Below, piece by piece: positions 17,083 to 24,951 of a stretch of DNA of 64,000 bases; positions within the stretch are counted from its first letter, which is position 1, and each line of letters opens with the position of its first letter. Origin of the DNA: JAIVJG01 sp964236735 (GTDB lineage Bacteria; Acidobacteriota; Blastocatellia; Pyrinomonadales; Pyrinomonadaceae); contig CAXSFM010000019.1 in assembly GCA_964236735.1 (NCBI GenBank), positions 1-64,000 on the forward strand. Direction: 5' to 3'. Both the position numbers and the translations under genes were made by a program. The notes under the pieces were generated by a model. The model ran no database searches and was not told where the DNA came from. It saw only the letters and a program-made list of their open reading frames with translations.

Positions 17083-18681
17083 ATGGCGACTCAGACTATA
17101 CAAGCCAACACGTCTTTCCTAACTGCCGCACCGCCGACACATGAAATCATCTCGCTCAATCCGACGACGGGCGAAGAGTTGGGGCGCGTGCCCGTCTGTG
17201 CGCCGGATGAAGTCGCGCGTGCGTTGGCGCGCGCGCGCGCGGCGCAAGTGGATTGGCGCGCACTCTCTTTTCGTGAACGCGGCGACATCATCATGCGCGC
17301 GCGCGCGATTGTGCTTGAAGAGTTGGAAGACATCGCGCTCTTGATTTCGCGCGAGTCCGGCAAGCCCGTCGCGGAGGCCGTCTCGATGGAGTTAGTGCCG
17401 ACGCTCGACTTGATGCGCCACTTCGCGCGCGAGACGGCGCGAATGCTCAAGCCGGAAAAATTGAGTATCGGCTTGTACGCTTTGATGGGTCGCACGTCGC
17501 ACCTCGTTTACAGGCCGCTCGGCGTGGTCGGGATTATCTCGCCGTGGAATTTTCCGTGGGCGATTCCGCTCGGCGAAGTCGTCATGTCTTTGATGGCGGG
17601 AAACGCAGTCGTCTTGAAGCCGAGCGAATTGACGCCGCTCGTCGGCTTAAAAATCGGCGACGTGTTCAAACGCGCGGGATTGCCCACCGGACTTTTAGAA
17701 ATCGTGACGGGCGACGGCGCGACGGGCGGAAGTTTAGTCGAAGCGGGCGCGGACAAAATCATGTTCACGGGAAGCGTCGCGACGGGCCAGCGCGTGGCTG
17801 AAGTGGCGGCGCGCACGCTGACGCCCGTCGTGCTCGAACTCGGCGGCAAAGACCCGATGATTGTGCTTGAAGACGCGGACATCTCTGCCGCCGCGCGTGC
17901 CGCCGTGTGGGGCGCATTCGCCAACGCGGGACAGGCGTGCGCGTCGGTCGAGCGTTGCTACGTGCATGAACGCATCGCACGGGATTTTACCGAGCGCGTC
18001 GTCGCACAGACGCGCCTCTTGCGGCAGGGCACGGGCGAGGACACGGACATCGGCGCGATGTCGAGCGAGCGGCAACTGCGCGTCGTCGAGGAACACGTTG
18101 ATGACGCCGTCTTGCGCGGCGCGCGCGTGCTCGTGGGAGGCAGTCGCGCGAAAAATTTGTCAGACGCGGGCACATTCCACGAGCCGACGGTACTCGCCGA
18201 TGTTGACCACACGATGCTGGTCATGCGCGAAGAGACGTTCGGCCCTGTGCTGCCCCTGATGACTTTCAAGACCGAAGACGAAGCCATCCGTCTCGCCAAC
18301 GACAGCCCCTTCGGTTTGACGGCGAGCGTGTGGACACGAAACATCCGTCGCGGGCGTCGCGTCGCATCGCAAATCGAAGCGGGCACGGTGATGGTCAACG
18401 AAGTGCTCTACACGCACGCCATCGCGCAGACGCCGTGGGGCGGCGTCAAGGCGAGCGGCATGGGACGCACGCACGGGCGTCTCGGCCTGCTCGAACTCGT
18501 CGCGCCGCACCACATCCACGTCAACCGTCTCGCGCGACTCCATGACGTATGGTGGTTCGACTACACGCCGCAGGCCGCCCGCCTCTTTCGCGGCCTCGCC
18601 AGACGCTTCGCCACCGGCTCGGCGTTGCAGGCGTCTCTGCTCGCGCCGCAAATGCTGCGCCGTCTCATCCGTCGCAAATAA
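17083..18681 (+). CDS. NAD(P)-dependent aldehyde dehydrogenase
   Basis: This ALDH-family enzyme of about 532 residues oxidises an aldehyde to the acid. It shows the cofactor motif ISPWNFPWAIPLGEVV, FTGSVATGQRV, the general-base VVLELGGKDPMIVLEDAD, and the nucleophile NAGQACASVERCYV. A C-terminal extension of about 60 residues (after LLELVAPHHIHVNRL) with basic and hydrophobic character is longer than usual and may be a membrane tether, as in some long-chain fatty aldehyde or coniferyl aldehyde dehydrogenases. Start at 17083 follows GAGG; the frame is open back to a TTG at 17068. The substrate is unknown. Confidence 0.85.
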   Translation: MATQTIQANTSFLTAAPPTHEIISLNPTTGEELGRVPVCAPDEVARALARARAAQVDWRALSFRERGDIIMRARAIVLEELEDIALLISRESGKPVAEAVSMELVPTLDLMRHFARETARMLKPEKLSIGLYALMGRTSHLVYRPLGVVGIISPWNFPWAIPLGEVVMSLMAGNAVVLKPSELTPLVGLKIGDVFKRAGLPTGLLEIVTGDGATGGSLVEAGADKIMFTGSVATGQRVAEVAARTLTPVVLELGGKDPMIVLEDADISAAARAAVWGAFANAGQACASVERCYVHERIARDFTERVVAQTRLLRQGTGEDTDIGAMSSERQLRVVEEHVDDAVLRGARVLVGGSRAKNLSDAGTFHEPTVLADVDHTMLVMREETFGPVLPLMTFKTEDEAIRLANDSPFGLTASVWTRNIRRGRRVASQIEAGTVMVNEVLYTHAIAQTPWGGVKASGMGRTHGRLGLLELVAPHHIHVNRLARLHDVWWFDYTPQAARLFRGLARRFATGSALQASLLAPQMLRRLIRRK

Positions 18682-18783
18682 ATCACGTCGCCGGGAAGAA
18701 ATGATGGTCAAGGTATTTCCGCACATAATGTTGTTATGCAGAAACTTTCTGCTCATACAGTAGTTAGGTGTATCGGTTGAGAG

Positions 18784-19110
18784 ATGGCAATGGAATCAGA
18801 AATCCAGAAGCACATTGACGCTATTCGCGGAGAAGATTGGAATGCGCGTAATGAAGCGGAGGCTGAGCTTATACGGATCGGGGAGCTAGCTATACCCTAT
18901 GTGGTCAAGTTACTGTTCGATGATAGCTGGATTGAACGTCTGTTTGCCTCGCGTGTATTAGCTAGGACTGGCAGACCCTTCTCGAAGGAATGTGTGGCTC
19001 TTGAGAATCTAATCATGACGGAGCAGGATGATTGGGTGCGCCGAAATGCTGAATGGGCCGTGAGAGAAATCAAGGCGAAGGAGGCGGATAGTCTCAATAG
19101 GCAGGCTTGA
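18784..19110 (+). CDS. HEAT-repeat-like small protein, cassette-borne
   Basis: This 108-residue, all-helical protein resembles HEAT/PBS-lyase repeats: LIRIGELAIPYVVKLLFDDSWIERLFASRVLARTG and WVRRNAEWAVREIKAK each form helix pairs. Such repeats mediate protein-protein contacts, and no catalytic motif is seen. The start could be the ATG at 18784 or at 18790. The gene lies alone between inverted cassette ends and has lower GC than its neighbours, consistent with recent arrival. Function unknown. Confidence 0.7.
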   Translation: MAMESEIQKHIDAIRGEDWNARNEAEAELIRIGELAIPYVVKLLFDDSWIERLFASRVLARTGRPFSKECVALENLIMTEQDDWVRRNAEWAVREIKAKEADSLNRQA

Positions 19111-19124
19111 TGCTTACGAGATAC

Positions 19125-19227
19125 ACCTAACAACGGCATGCACCCGACCGCGAAGAGCGTTAATTCCCTCCGCAAGACGCCGTGCTTGTTTGGTTGAATG
19201 CGCGGCGGGTGATACTGGGCATTGGGC
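19125..19227 (+). other. putative attC recombination site
   Basis: R-double-prime ACCTAAC (19125-19131) is followed nine bases later by CACCCGACCGCG (19141-19152), which pairs with CGCGGCGGGTG (19201-19211) leaving one bulged A. Nine bases after that stem comes ATTGGGC (19221-19227), in the R-prime position. The equal offset on both sides is what a folded attC requires. The terminal R-prime core has A where G is normally invariant, so the site may be inactive. GTTGAAT at 19193 is an alternative R-prime. Confidence 0.5.
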
Positions 19228-19285
19228 GCTAACATCTTGTGAGACGTCAACGGTATAATGTGCTGTCAGTCGAAAGAGGTGAGTT

Positions 19286-19837
19286 ATGAGTACATCTACT
19301 GAAGCGACAGTTGAGAATCTTTATCAACTGCCTGATGATGGCAAAGCTGAAATTGTGAATGGAGAGATGGTGATTATGCCGCCCACCGGGTTCTTGCCGC
19401 ATCGTGCAGGCTTCAAAATCTCAATGAGCTTGTATGAGCATGAGCAAACTCATGGTGGCGGGTACGCAATCAGTGACAATGCCGGCTTCATTGTAAATCT
19501 TCCGCATCGCCGCTCGTTCAGTCCCGATGCCGCCTTTTACAAAGGAGAGCCGACGGGCGGCAAATTCTTGAATGGCGCGCCGGATTTTGCCGTTGAAGTT
19601 CGCAGCGAAGGCGATTATGGTGCGGCGGCTGAACAGGCTTTAGCTGCCAAGCGCGCTGATTATTTTGCTGCCGGCACACTCGTTGTCTGGGATGTGGATG
19701 TGCTCAGGGATAAAGTTGTGCGCGTATATCGCTCCAGTGATCCAGATATTTCAACAGAGTATCAAAGCGGTGACACTGCCGAAGCCGAGCCTGCCGTACA
19801 CGGCTGGACAATTTCAGTTAATTCATTCCTTTCATAG
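19286..19837 (+). CDS. Uma2 family protein (DUF820, endonuclease-like fold)
   Basis: This 183-residue protein has the Uma2/DUF820 pattern: a N-terminal LPDDGKAEIVNGEMVIMPPTG, then SPDAAFYKGE and DFAVEVRS, the PD-(D/E)xK-like metal centre, and AKRADYFAAGTLVVWDVD. The fold is that of restriction-type endonucleases, but the biological role of Uma2 proteins is not established; they are abundant in cyanobacteria and other bacteria with expanded accessory genomes. AAAGAGGTGA precedes the ATG. Its position beside a cassette-like element marks an accessory patch. Confidence 0.85.
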   Translation: MSTSTEATVENLYQLPDDGKAEIVNGEMVIMPPTGFLPHRAGFKISMSLYEHEQTHGGGYAISDNAGFIVNLPHRRSFSPDAAFYKGEPTGGKFLNGAPDFAVEVRSEGDYGAAAEQALAAKRADYFAAGTLVVWDVDVLRDKVVRVYRSSDPDISTEYQSGDTAEAEPAVHGWTISVNSFLS

Positions 19838-19964
19838 CCGCGCCCGGAAATCCTGAACGCCGGCGCGTTCCTCCGGGAGATGGTCTTGGAATCCATTCAG
19901 GCAAAGACCCTTCAGCTACTCGAAGCACAAGCCACTTAAAAAAGAAGTCGAGGGATTCAATTCT

Positions 19965-21047
19965 TTGCTCGGACGCATCATCAAGGCACAGGAGCGGCGA
20001 CACGCGGCGCGGGACACGAACCGGCTCGTGCGTCCTTTCGAGTGGGGGGCGTGCTTCATCGCGGAGCACACGAACGGCGACGACCCGCGCGAGATTTTCC
20101 GACGCCACACGCGCGACGTGATGAATCACAGTGCGGAGTTTTACGCTGCGCCGCCCGTTACGGACTACGAACTCGCGGGCGAGACGCTAACGTGGACGAG
20201 CGCGGTGCATACCGACTCGACAGTCAATAACACGGCGCGCGCGCGTTTCTTCCCCGCATCTATAAATCCAAAACGTCGCCGCGCGGACTCCGGCAAAGAA
20301 ACCAATGGTGACGATGAAGCGATGAGCGAAACGAACGCGCGCCGCGCCGTCGTCGTCGTGCTGCCGCAATGGAACGCCGACGCGGAGAGCCACGTCGCGC
20401 TGTGTCGCCTGCTCAATCGCTTCGGCATCGCTGCGCTCAGGTTGACACTGCCCTATCACGAGGAGCGTCGCCCCGCCGAACTTGAGCGCGCGGATTATCT
20501 CGTCGGCTCAAACATCGGGCGCACGATTCAGTCCATGCGGCAAGCCGTGCTCGACGCGCTCGCCGCTGTCTCGTGGCTTGAATCTCAAGGCTACGAGCGC
20601 ATCGGCATCGAGGGCACGAGCATCGGCTCCTGCACGGCCTTCCTCGCCTTCGCGCATGACGAGCGCATCCGAACAGGCGTCTTCAACCACGTCTCCGGCT
20701 ACTTCGCCGACGTAGTGTGGCAGGGCATCTCGACGCAGCATGTGCGAGCGGGCATCGAAGAGGCGTTGACGCTCGAAGAGTTACGCGAATACTGGCTGCC
20801 GATCAGCCCTCTGCCCTTCGCCGCGCGACTCACAGGGATGAAGCCGCGCCCCGTCCGTTTCATCGCCGCGCGTTATGATTTGACGTTTCCCGCAGACCTC
20901 TCACGCGCCATCATCGCCGAGTTCAAAACTTTGGGCGTGCCGCTCGACGTGGCGTGGCTGCCCTGCGGACATTACACGAGCGGCGAGCGTCCGTGGGTCT
21001 ATCTCGACGGCTGGAAAATCGTTTCATTTTTCAGGAAGAATCTTTAG
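19965..21047 (+). CDS. alpha/beta hydrolase, ABHD18-like
   Basis: This protein of about 360 residues has an alpha/beta-hydrolase fold with nucleophile elbow IEGTSIGSCTAFLAF (Ser in GTSIGS), a late Asp candidate in FIAARYDLTFPADL, and a terminal His in LPCGHYTSGERPW. The overall layout resembles the ABHD18 (DUF2048-like) family. The start is uncertain: a TTG at 19965 opens the frame, but the same frame stays open at least to 19860 and encodes a plausible helix (KPLKKEVEGFNSLLGRII), so the true N terminus may lie further upstream. Substrate unknown. Confidence 0.75.
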   Translation: MLGRIIKAQERRHAARDTNRLVRPFEWGACFIAEHTNGDDPREIFRRHTRDVMNHSAEFYAAPPVTDYELAGETLTWTSAVHTDSTVNNTARARFFPASINPKRRRADSGKETNGDDEAMSETNARRAVVVVLPQWNADAESHVALCRLLNRFGIAALRLTLPYHEERRPAELERADYLVGSNIGRTIQSMRQAVLDALAAVSWLESQGYERIGIEGTSIGSCTAFLAFAHDERIRTGVFNHVSGYFADVVWQGISTQHVRAGIEEALTLEELREYWLPISPLPFAARLTGMKPRPVRFIAARYDLTFPADLSRAIIAEFKTLGVPLDVAWLPCGHYTSGERPWVYLDGWKIVSFFRKNL

Positions 21048-21056
21048 AGAAAAGCC

Positions 21057-21190
21057 GTCAGCGATCAGCGGTCAGCCGTCAGCTTTTATTCATCAGGCAG
21101 GCGACATGCAGCATCAACGATTGAGCGAACTACGGACAACCCTCGTCTGTGGCTTTTAAGCTGACTGCTGATCGCTGACTGCTGACCGCT
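21057..21190. repeat. inverted heptamer array C (GTCAGCG family, long loop)
   Basis: Units GTCAGCG, ATCAGCG, GTCAGCC and GTCAGCT at 21057-21084 are mirrored by AGCTGAC, TGCTGAT, CGCTGAC and TGCTGAC at 21159-21186 plus a partial unit. The two arms enclose 74 bases (21085-21158) with no recognisable gene. The array lies between the hydrolase and the metallothionein genes. Confidence 0.85.
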
Positions 21191-21274
21191 CTTCAATCAT
21201 TTGACTAGCCGCCGGAATTAGCTTAGAAGTTTTGCTATCGTATTGAATTTTTGACTTTCGTGGAGGAGAGACCG

Positions 21275-21442
21275 ATGGCCGACGAACAGAAAGAGAAAAA
21301 GGCTCGCGAGTGTAAGAATGCGCCGTGTAGTTGTGCGGTCGAGGGTAAAGAGAAATTCTGTAGCGTCCACTGCGCGAGCACGGAGCATAATGTCCAGATT
21401 GACTGCGACTGCGGACACGCGGATTGCAAGGGCGATTTTTAA
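21275..21442 (+). CDS. bacterial metallothionein
   Basis: This 55-residue protein has eight cysteines and three histidines. The pattern CKNAPCSC (13-20), FCSVHC (28-33) and CDCGHADC (44-51) matches the prokaryotic metallothionein family (SmtA-like), which binds zinc or cadmium in a four-metal cluster with a zinc-finger-like core. The N terminus is acidic and basic (MADEQKEKKARE). GGAGGAGAG lies immediately upstream, fixing the start at 21275. A strong terminator follows, so it is an independent unit. No SmtB-type regulator gene was seen nearby. A role in metal buffering is inferred from the family. Confidence 0.88.
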   Translation: MADEQKEKKARECKNAPCSCAVEGKEKFCSVHCASTEHNVQIDCDCGHADCKGDF

Positions 21443-21558
21443 GAGCAAGCCTGCTCGATGTGATGACGGGTTGTGGCTCCGGTCTCTTCCTCAACATCGA
21501 GCCGCTGCTGTCTTGAACTAATTCGCTTCGCCCGTCGCTCGTTCGCGTGCGATGGGCG

Positions 21559-21603
21559 AAAAAGGCCGCCTGTGTTTGCGAGGGCACAGGCGGCCTTTTT
21601 TTA
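21559..21603 (+). terminator. strong intrinsic terminator, likely bidirectional
   Basis: A 12-bp stem (21563-21574 with 21585-21596, core AGGCCGCCTGTG) with a 10-base loop is preceded by five A and followed by seven T, so it can act in both directions. It separates the metallothionein gene from the convergent secreted-protein gene. Confidence 0.85.
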
Positions 21604-21668
21604 TTTACGTTGGCTGATGTCAAGAGACCTTCTCAATCACGGCCATCTTTCCGCCAGCCGCCTGGCAT

Positions 21669-22280
21669 TCAAGGTTTTTTAGCTCCCGGCTTCGCCGCTT
21701 TCTTCAAATAATCGTCCGGGTTGAAATCATTGATGTCAATTTTCCCGAAATCTTTGGGCGGCGTGTAAATTTTGGTTTTGACTTTATCCGGGTCGGAAGT
21801 GTGATAGCTGATGTCTTCGGCGCGGACGAGTTGCCACGTCTTGTCAATCCGGGAATAATTAAATTTGTAGTTGGCAGCCCAACGCCACGAACTGCCGCCA
21901 TACATATTGACAGTGAAAGTTTTCAGCCCCGTTTCCACTCCTTCAAACGGATCGCCGAAGACGCCGCCGCACGTCCGGCAATAAACCACGCCATGATCGT
22001 TGCGCTTCGCCAGCGTTAACTTTTTGTCCGCGCCGCGCGTGAGAACGAGCAGCGAACGCGGCCCCTCCTCATCCTCAGACTTGCTTTGCGTATGTTCCAG
22101 CACAAGCACGAAATCCTGCGTGCCGTCGCCGTCCAAATCCGCCGCTTCGAGCGCGATGGCCTTCGTGTCTTTCTCGACGAACGGCGCGACCTCCGCAGGA
22201 ATTTTCAAGTCCGTTTCCTGCGCCGCGATCATCAAGGGCGCAGCGCACAACAAAATCAAGCTCAAAACAATTCTTCGCAT
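21669..22280 (-). CDS. secreted protein of unknown function
   Basis: This 203-residue protein has a clear signal peptide (MRRIVLSLILLCAAPLMIAAQ). A segment ALEAADLDGDGTQDFVLVLEH (about 43-63) resembles FG-GAP/VCBS calcium-binding loops that report on repeated beta-propeller-like elements, but only one is present. A CRTC pair (YCRTCGG, about 102) could bind metal or form a disulfide. AAGGAGA eight bases before the ATG supports the start. The next gene upstream, also encoding a small secreted protein, is probably in the same operon. I do not recognise a family. Confidence 0.7.
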   Translation of the reverse strand: MRRIVLSLILLCAAPLMIAAQETDLKIPAEVAPFVEKDTKAIALEAADLDGDGTQDFVLVLEHTQSKSEDEEGPRSLLVLTRGADKKLTLAKRNDHGVVYCRTCGGVFGDPFEGVETGLKTFTVNMYGGSSWRWAANYKFNYSRIDKTWQLVRAEDISYHTSDPDKVKTKIYTPPKDFGKIDINDFNPDDYLKKAAKPGAKKP

Positions 22281-22311
22281 CCGTCTTTCTCCTTACCTCG
22301 CCGCCCTTCGT

Positions 22312-22656
22312 TTAATCGTTGGCGAAGCCTTCGATAAACTTAAACTGCCCGCCGGCTTTTTGAAACAGATACCCTTGCTCGCCGCAGAAGACACTGTAAC
22401 TGCCTTGCTCATCTTTGACGGGTTTGGCGGTGGCGAAACATTTTTGCCGTGCGCGCGTGCCGAACAATTGTTTGTAATCCGCGTCAGACAATTTCTCTTT
22501 CGATAAACTCAAAACCGCCGGCTTGTCTTTGGTCACGACGGCGGTTTTGAATTTCTGCCAGAACGCCGGCCAGTTCGTCTGCGCCGCAGCGGACTCGGCG
22601 CACATCAGCGCCACCAACGCCGCGAGCGTCAAGAGCATCGTTAATCTTTTTCGCAC
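22312..22656 (-). CDS. small secreted protein of unknown function
   Basis: The product is about 114 residues with a signal peptide (RLTMLLTLAALVALMCAESAAAQ) and a small mature domain containing two cysteines (QKCFAT and VFCGEQ) that may form a disulfide. The GTG at 22656 is preferred because GAGAGG lies eight bases upstream; a GTG at 22665 overlaps that site. It precedes the 203-residue secreted protein gene by 31 bases on the same strand. No family recognised. Confidence 0.65.
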   Translation of the reverse strand: MRKRLTMLLTLAALVALMCAESAAAQTNWPAFWQKFKTAVVTKDKPAVLSLSKEKLSDADYKQLFGTRARQKCFATAKPVKDEQGSYSVFCGEQGYLFQKAGGQFKFIEGFAND

Positions 22657-22746
22657 CGCAATCACCTCTCGAAGTTAAAGACGCCTTCTTCCAAACAGTA
22701 CTTTACCTCTGACTCGAAAGCTCATCCAGAGAAATTTATGTTCGCC

Positions 22747-23463
22747 TCACTTCGCCAGCTTGAAAAACACATCCTCGAACGGCGCATCGGCGAGCGAGGT
22801 TGACGCGCGCAACTCTCGCGGCGTGCCTTCAGCGACGAGACGCCCCGCACGCATCACGCCGACGCGATCACACACGCGCTCGACGAAGCTCATCACATGC
22901 GACGAGATCAGAAACGCGCGTCCCGCATCTCGCTCGCGCTCGATACGCAGGCGCAGCTTTCTCATCATCTCGACATCGAGTCCGTTCAGAGGCTCATCCA
23001 GCACGAGCACGTCCAGCGAGTTCAGGAACGCCGCCGCGAGTCCGAGTTTCTTTCTCATGCCGAGCGAATAGCCGCCGACCCATTTGTCCGCCACCGCCTT
23101 CAACTCGAAGAAATCAATCTCCGTCGAGACAAGTTGAGCGACGGCGTCAATCTCTTTCAACCCGGCGACGAGTTCGAGATATTCGCGTCCCGTCAGACGC
23201 TGGTAAAAGTACAACTCCTCCGGCAAATATCCGAGATGCCGCTTCGCTTCGCGCGCGCGCCGCCGCAAGTCTTCGCCGCATACGGAAACGCTTCCCTCAT
23301 CCGGCACGCCGAGTCCGACGATCATGCGAATCAGCGTGGACTTGCCCGCGCCGTTTGCGCCGACGAGCGCGTAAGTCTCGCCCGCCGCGACGTGCAAACT
23401 CACGCCGTCAACCGCGACGACCTCGCCGTAACGCTTCGTCACATCCGCGACGACGACGGACAT
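22747..23463 (-). CDS. ABC-2 type exporter, ATP-binding subunit
   Basis: This 238-residue ATPase has Walker A GANGAGKST, signature YSLGMRKKLGLAAAFL (a modified LSGGQ, as common in ABC-2 exporters), Walker B VLVLDEPLNGLD and the switch SSHVMSFVE. It would energise export by the adjacent membrane protein. The ATG at 23463 sits just before VVVADVTKRYGEVVAVDGVSL; the frame extends 51 residues further but those overlap the membrane gene and look unconserved. It follows the permease gene by 14 bases. Cargo unknown. Confidence 0.88.
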   Translation of the reverse strand: MSVVVADVTKRYGEVVAVDGVSLHVAAGETYALVGANGAGKSTLIRMIVGLGVPDEGSVSVCGEDLRRRAREAKRHLGYLPEELYFYQRLTGREYLELVAGLKEIDAVAQLVSTEIDFFELKAVADKWVGGYSLGMRKKLGLAAAFLNSLDVLVLDEPLNGLDVEMMRKLRLRIERERDAGRAFLISSHVMSFVERVCDRVGVMRAGRLVAEGTPRELRASTSLADAPFEDVFFKLAK

Positions 23464-23477
23464 TTTCTTCGTCTCGC

Positions 23478-24941
23478 TCAATCCGTCTCCCTCATCAGAT
23501 GCAAATGCGCGAGATGCTGCCCGCGCGCGGACATCTGTTGCAGCCCGAAGATGTAAAGCACGACGCCCGCCGGCCAGAAGAGCGCGACGACAAACCCTGC
23601 CGCCGCTCCCGCGCAACTCATCAACACTATCGCCAGTCCCGGCTGATCCGGCGCTTCAAACGCCAGCGCGCCCATCACCGTGCTGACCATCCACCACAAC
23701 CACAGAAGCTCTCCCAACAAAGGCAGCTCGTAGAACGCCGGCGACGCGCCCGTCAACATAGCCGCCGCCCACGCGACGAGCGGCGCGGGCAGAGAGACGA
23801 GCCGCGCATACCACAATTTCGCGCGCCACAACTCCGCGCCGCCCGCGCCCGTCGCGCGCTCCAGCCACAGGTGCGGACGCTCGTGCGCGACCAGCACAGG
23901 CATCAACGCCGCGAGCGTGACTACGACCAGCGCCGCCGCGAACTTGACCGCCACAATGGGCACAAACCACGTCGCTTCAAACCCCGCGCGCGCGACATCC
24001 GGCGGCAGCCAACTCGTCGTCAACGCAGCTAAGAGCAAGATGAACAACAACGCCGCGAGGCCTGTACACGTATAGACGGCGGACGAAAACCCTCTCCGCG
24101 TCAGGCGCAAATCGCGCGCGACTTGCGCCGCCGTCGCAGGCGACTTGCCGAACAGACGCGACGACAGCGACGATGACACGCGACCGCCGACGCCCGTCAA
24201 CTTTCGCCCGCCGCCCATCCCCAAACGCTTCGCGTACTCGATGTCCGACGCGCGCCAGCGACGATGTAAAAGCACAACGAACATCAACAGCGTCGCGCTC
24301 ATCAACGCGCCGCACGCCAGTAACGGGACGTGCCAGCGTGGTGACGCCACTTTCTGCGGCGCGACGACAATCAACATTAGCCACGCGCACACCGCGACGC
24401 ACGGCGCGAGCAAGCACACACAGAGCGACGCCTGCGCGCGGCTCCGTACATGTGACCAGTGAATCCACGCGAGCGCGGACAGCATTTCGCACAATGCCGT
24501 CAGCACGACGAACAACACGAGCGACGGCCACAACAACCACACGCTTGATGTTTGAACTCCGAACGTCCCGCGCGCCACAAGCGCGACCAATGCCACCGCC
24601 GCCGTCCGTGCCAGACGTTGCGACAGAGCCGCCAGCAAATGCGTGTCAACCTTGACCGGCAATGTGTCGAAAAAAGATTCCGCCCCGCGTGGATGATAAA
24701 GCTCGTCGCTCGCGCGCGACATGCTCAACGCCACGAGGCACGTCAGCGCACCCGCCGCCAAGACGACGCACGCGAGCGGCGAAGGCTCTAACTCCGCGTG
24801 CTCGCGCGCCATGCGCCCCACGCCGAGGTAGGTCATGCCCAGCACGAGCGGCGACAAAATGAGCAGCGCGTACAGATGCTGCCGCGCCCAACGCACGGCG
24901 TCTCGCGCGCCGGCAGAGACGATGAGTTTTAGTTGGCTCAT
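23478..24941 (-). CDS. ABC-2 type exporter, membrane subunit
   Basis: This membrane protein of about 487 residues has roughly ten to twelve predicted hydrophobic segments, for example LYALLILSPLVLGMTYLGV, LACVVLAAGALTCLVALSM, LLWPSLVLFVVLTALCEML and VVALFWPAGVVLYIFGLQ. It is the only partner of the downstream ATPase gene and fits an ABC-2 permease, though no conserved permease motif is visible. The ATG at 24941 begins MSQLKLIVSAGARDAVRWARQHLYALL. An open frame to 25178 overlaps the FtcD gene and is rejected. Very high GC. Confidence 0.7.
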   Translation of the reverse strand: MSQLKLIVSAGARDAVRWARQHLYALLILSPLVLGMTYLGVGRMAREHAELEPSPLACVVLAAGALTCLVALSMSRASDELYHPRGAESFFDTLPVKVDTHLLAALSQRLARTAAVALVALVARGTFGVQTSSVWLLWPSLVLFVVLTALCEMLSALAWIHWSHVRSRAQASLCVCLLAPCVAVCAWLMLIVVAPQKVASPRWHVPLLACGALMSATLLMFVVLLHRRWRASDIEYAKRLGMGGGRKLTGVGGRVSSSLSSRLFGKSPATAAQVARDLRLTRRGFSSAVYTCTGLAALLFILLLAALTTSWLPPDVARAGFEATWFVPIVAVKFAAALVVVTLAALMPVLVAHERPHLWLERATGAGGAELWRAKLWYARLVSLPAPLVAWAAAMLTGASPAFYELPLLGELLWLWWMVSTVMGALAFEAPDQPGLAIVLMSCAGAAAGFVVALFWPAGVVLYIFGLQQMSARGQHLAHLHLMRETD

Positions 24942-24951
24942 TGATTTCCGG

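Larger units (their letters stand above)
18763..19227 (+). mobile_element. putative lone integron gene cassette
   Basis: The HEAT-like gene is bracketed by GTTAGGT at 18763-18769 (matching the GTTRRRY core) and ACCTAAC at 19125-19131 (RYYYAAC), which are exact reverse complements; the match extends to 12 bases (GTTAGGTGTATC with GATACACCTAAC). This is how the two ends of one cassette look after insertion. An attC-like fold follows the gene. No integrase gene is present in the window. Gene GC (about 48% over two counted lines) is below that of neighbours. Confidence 0.55.

Noticed and set aside
21156..21623. 155-residue minus-strand frame
   Set aside because: It runs across the metallothionein gene, heptamer array C and a strong terminator, and shows no family pattern.
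22800..24032. 410-residue open frame on the plus strand
   Set aside because: It is the antisense of the ABC-2 ATPase and permease genes; the Arg-rich composition is typical of shadow frames in GC-rich DNA.
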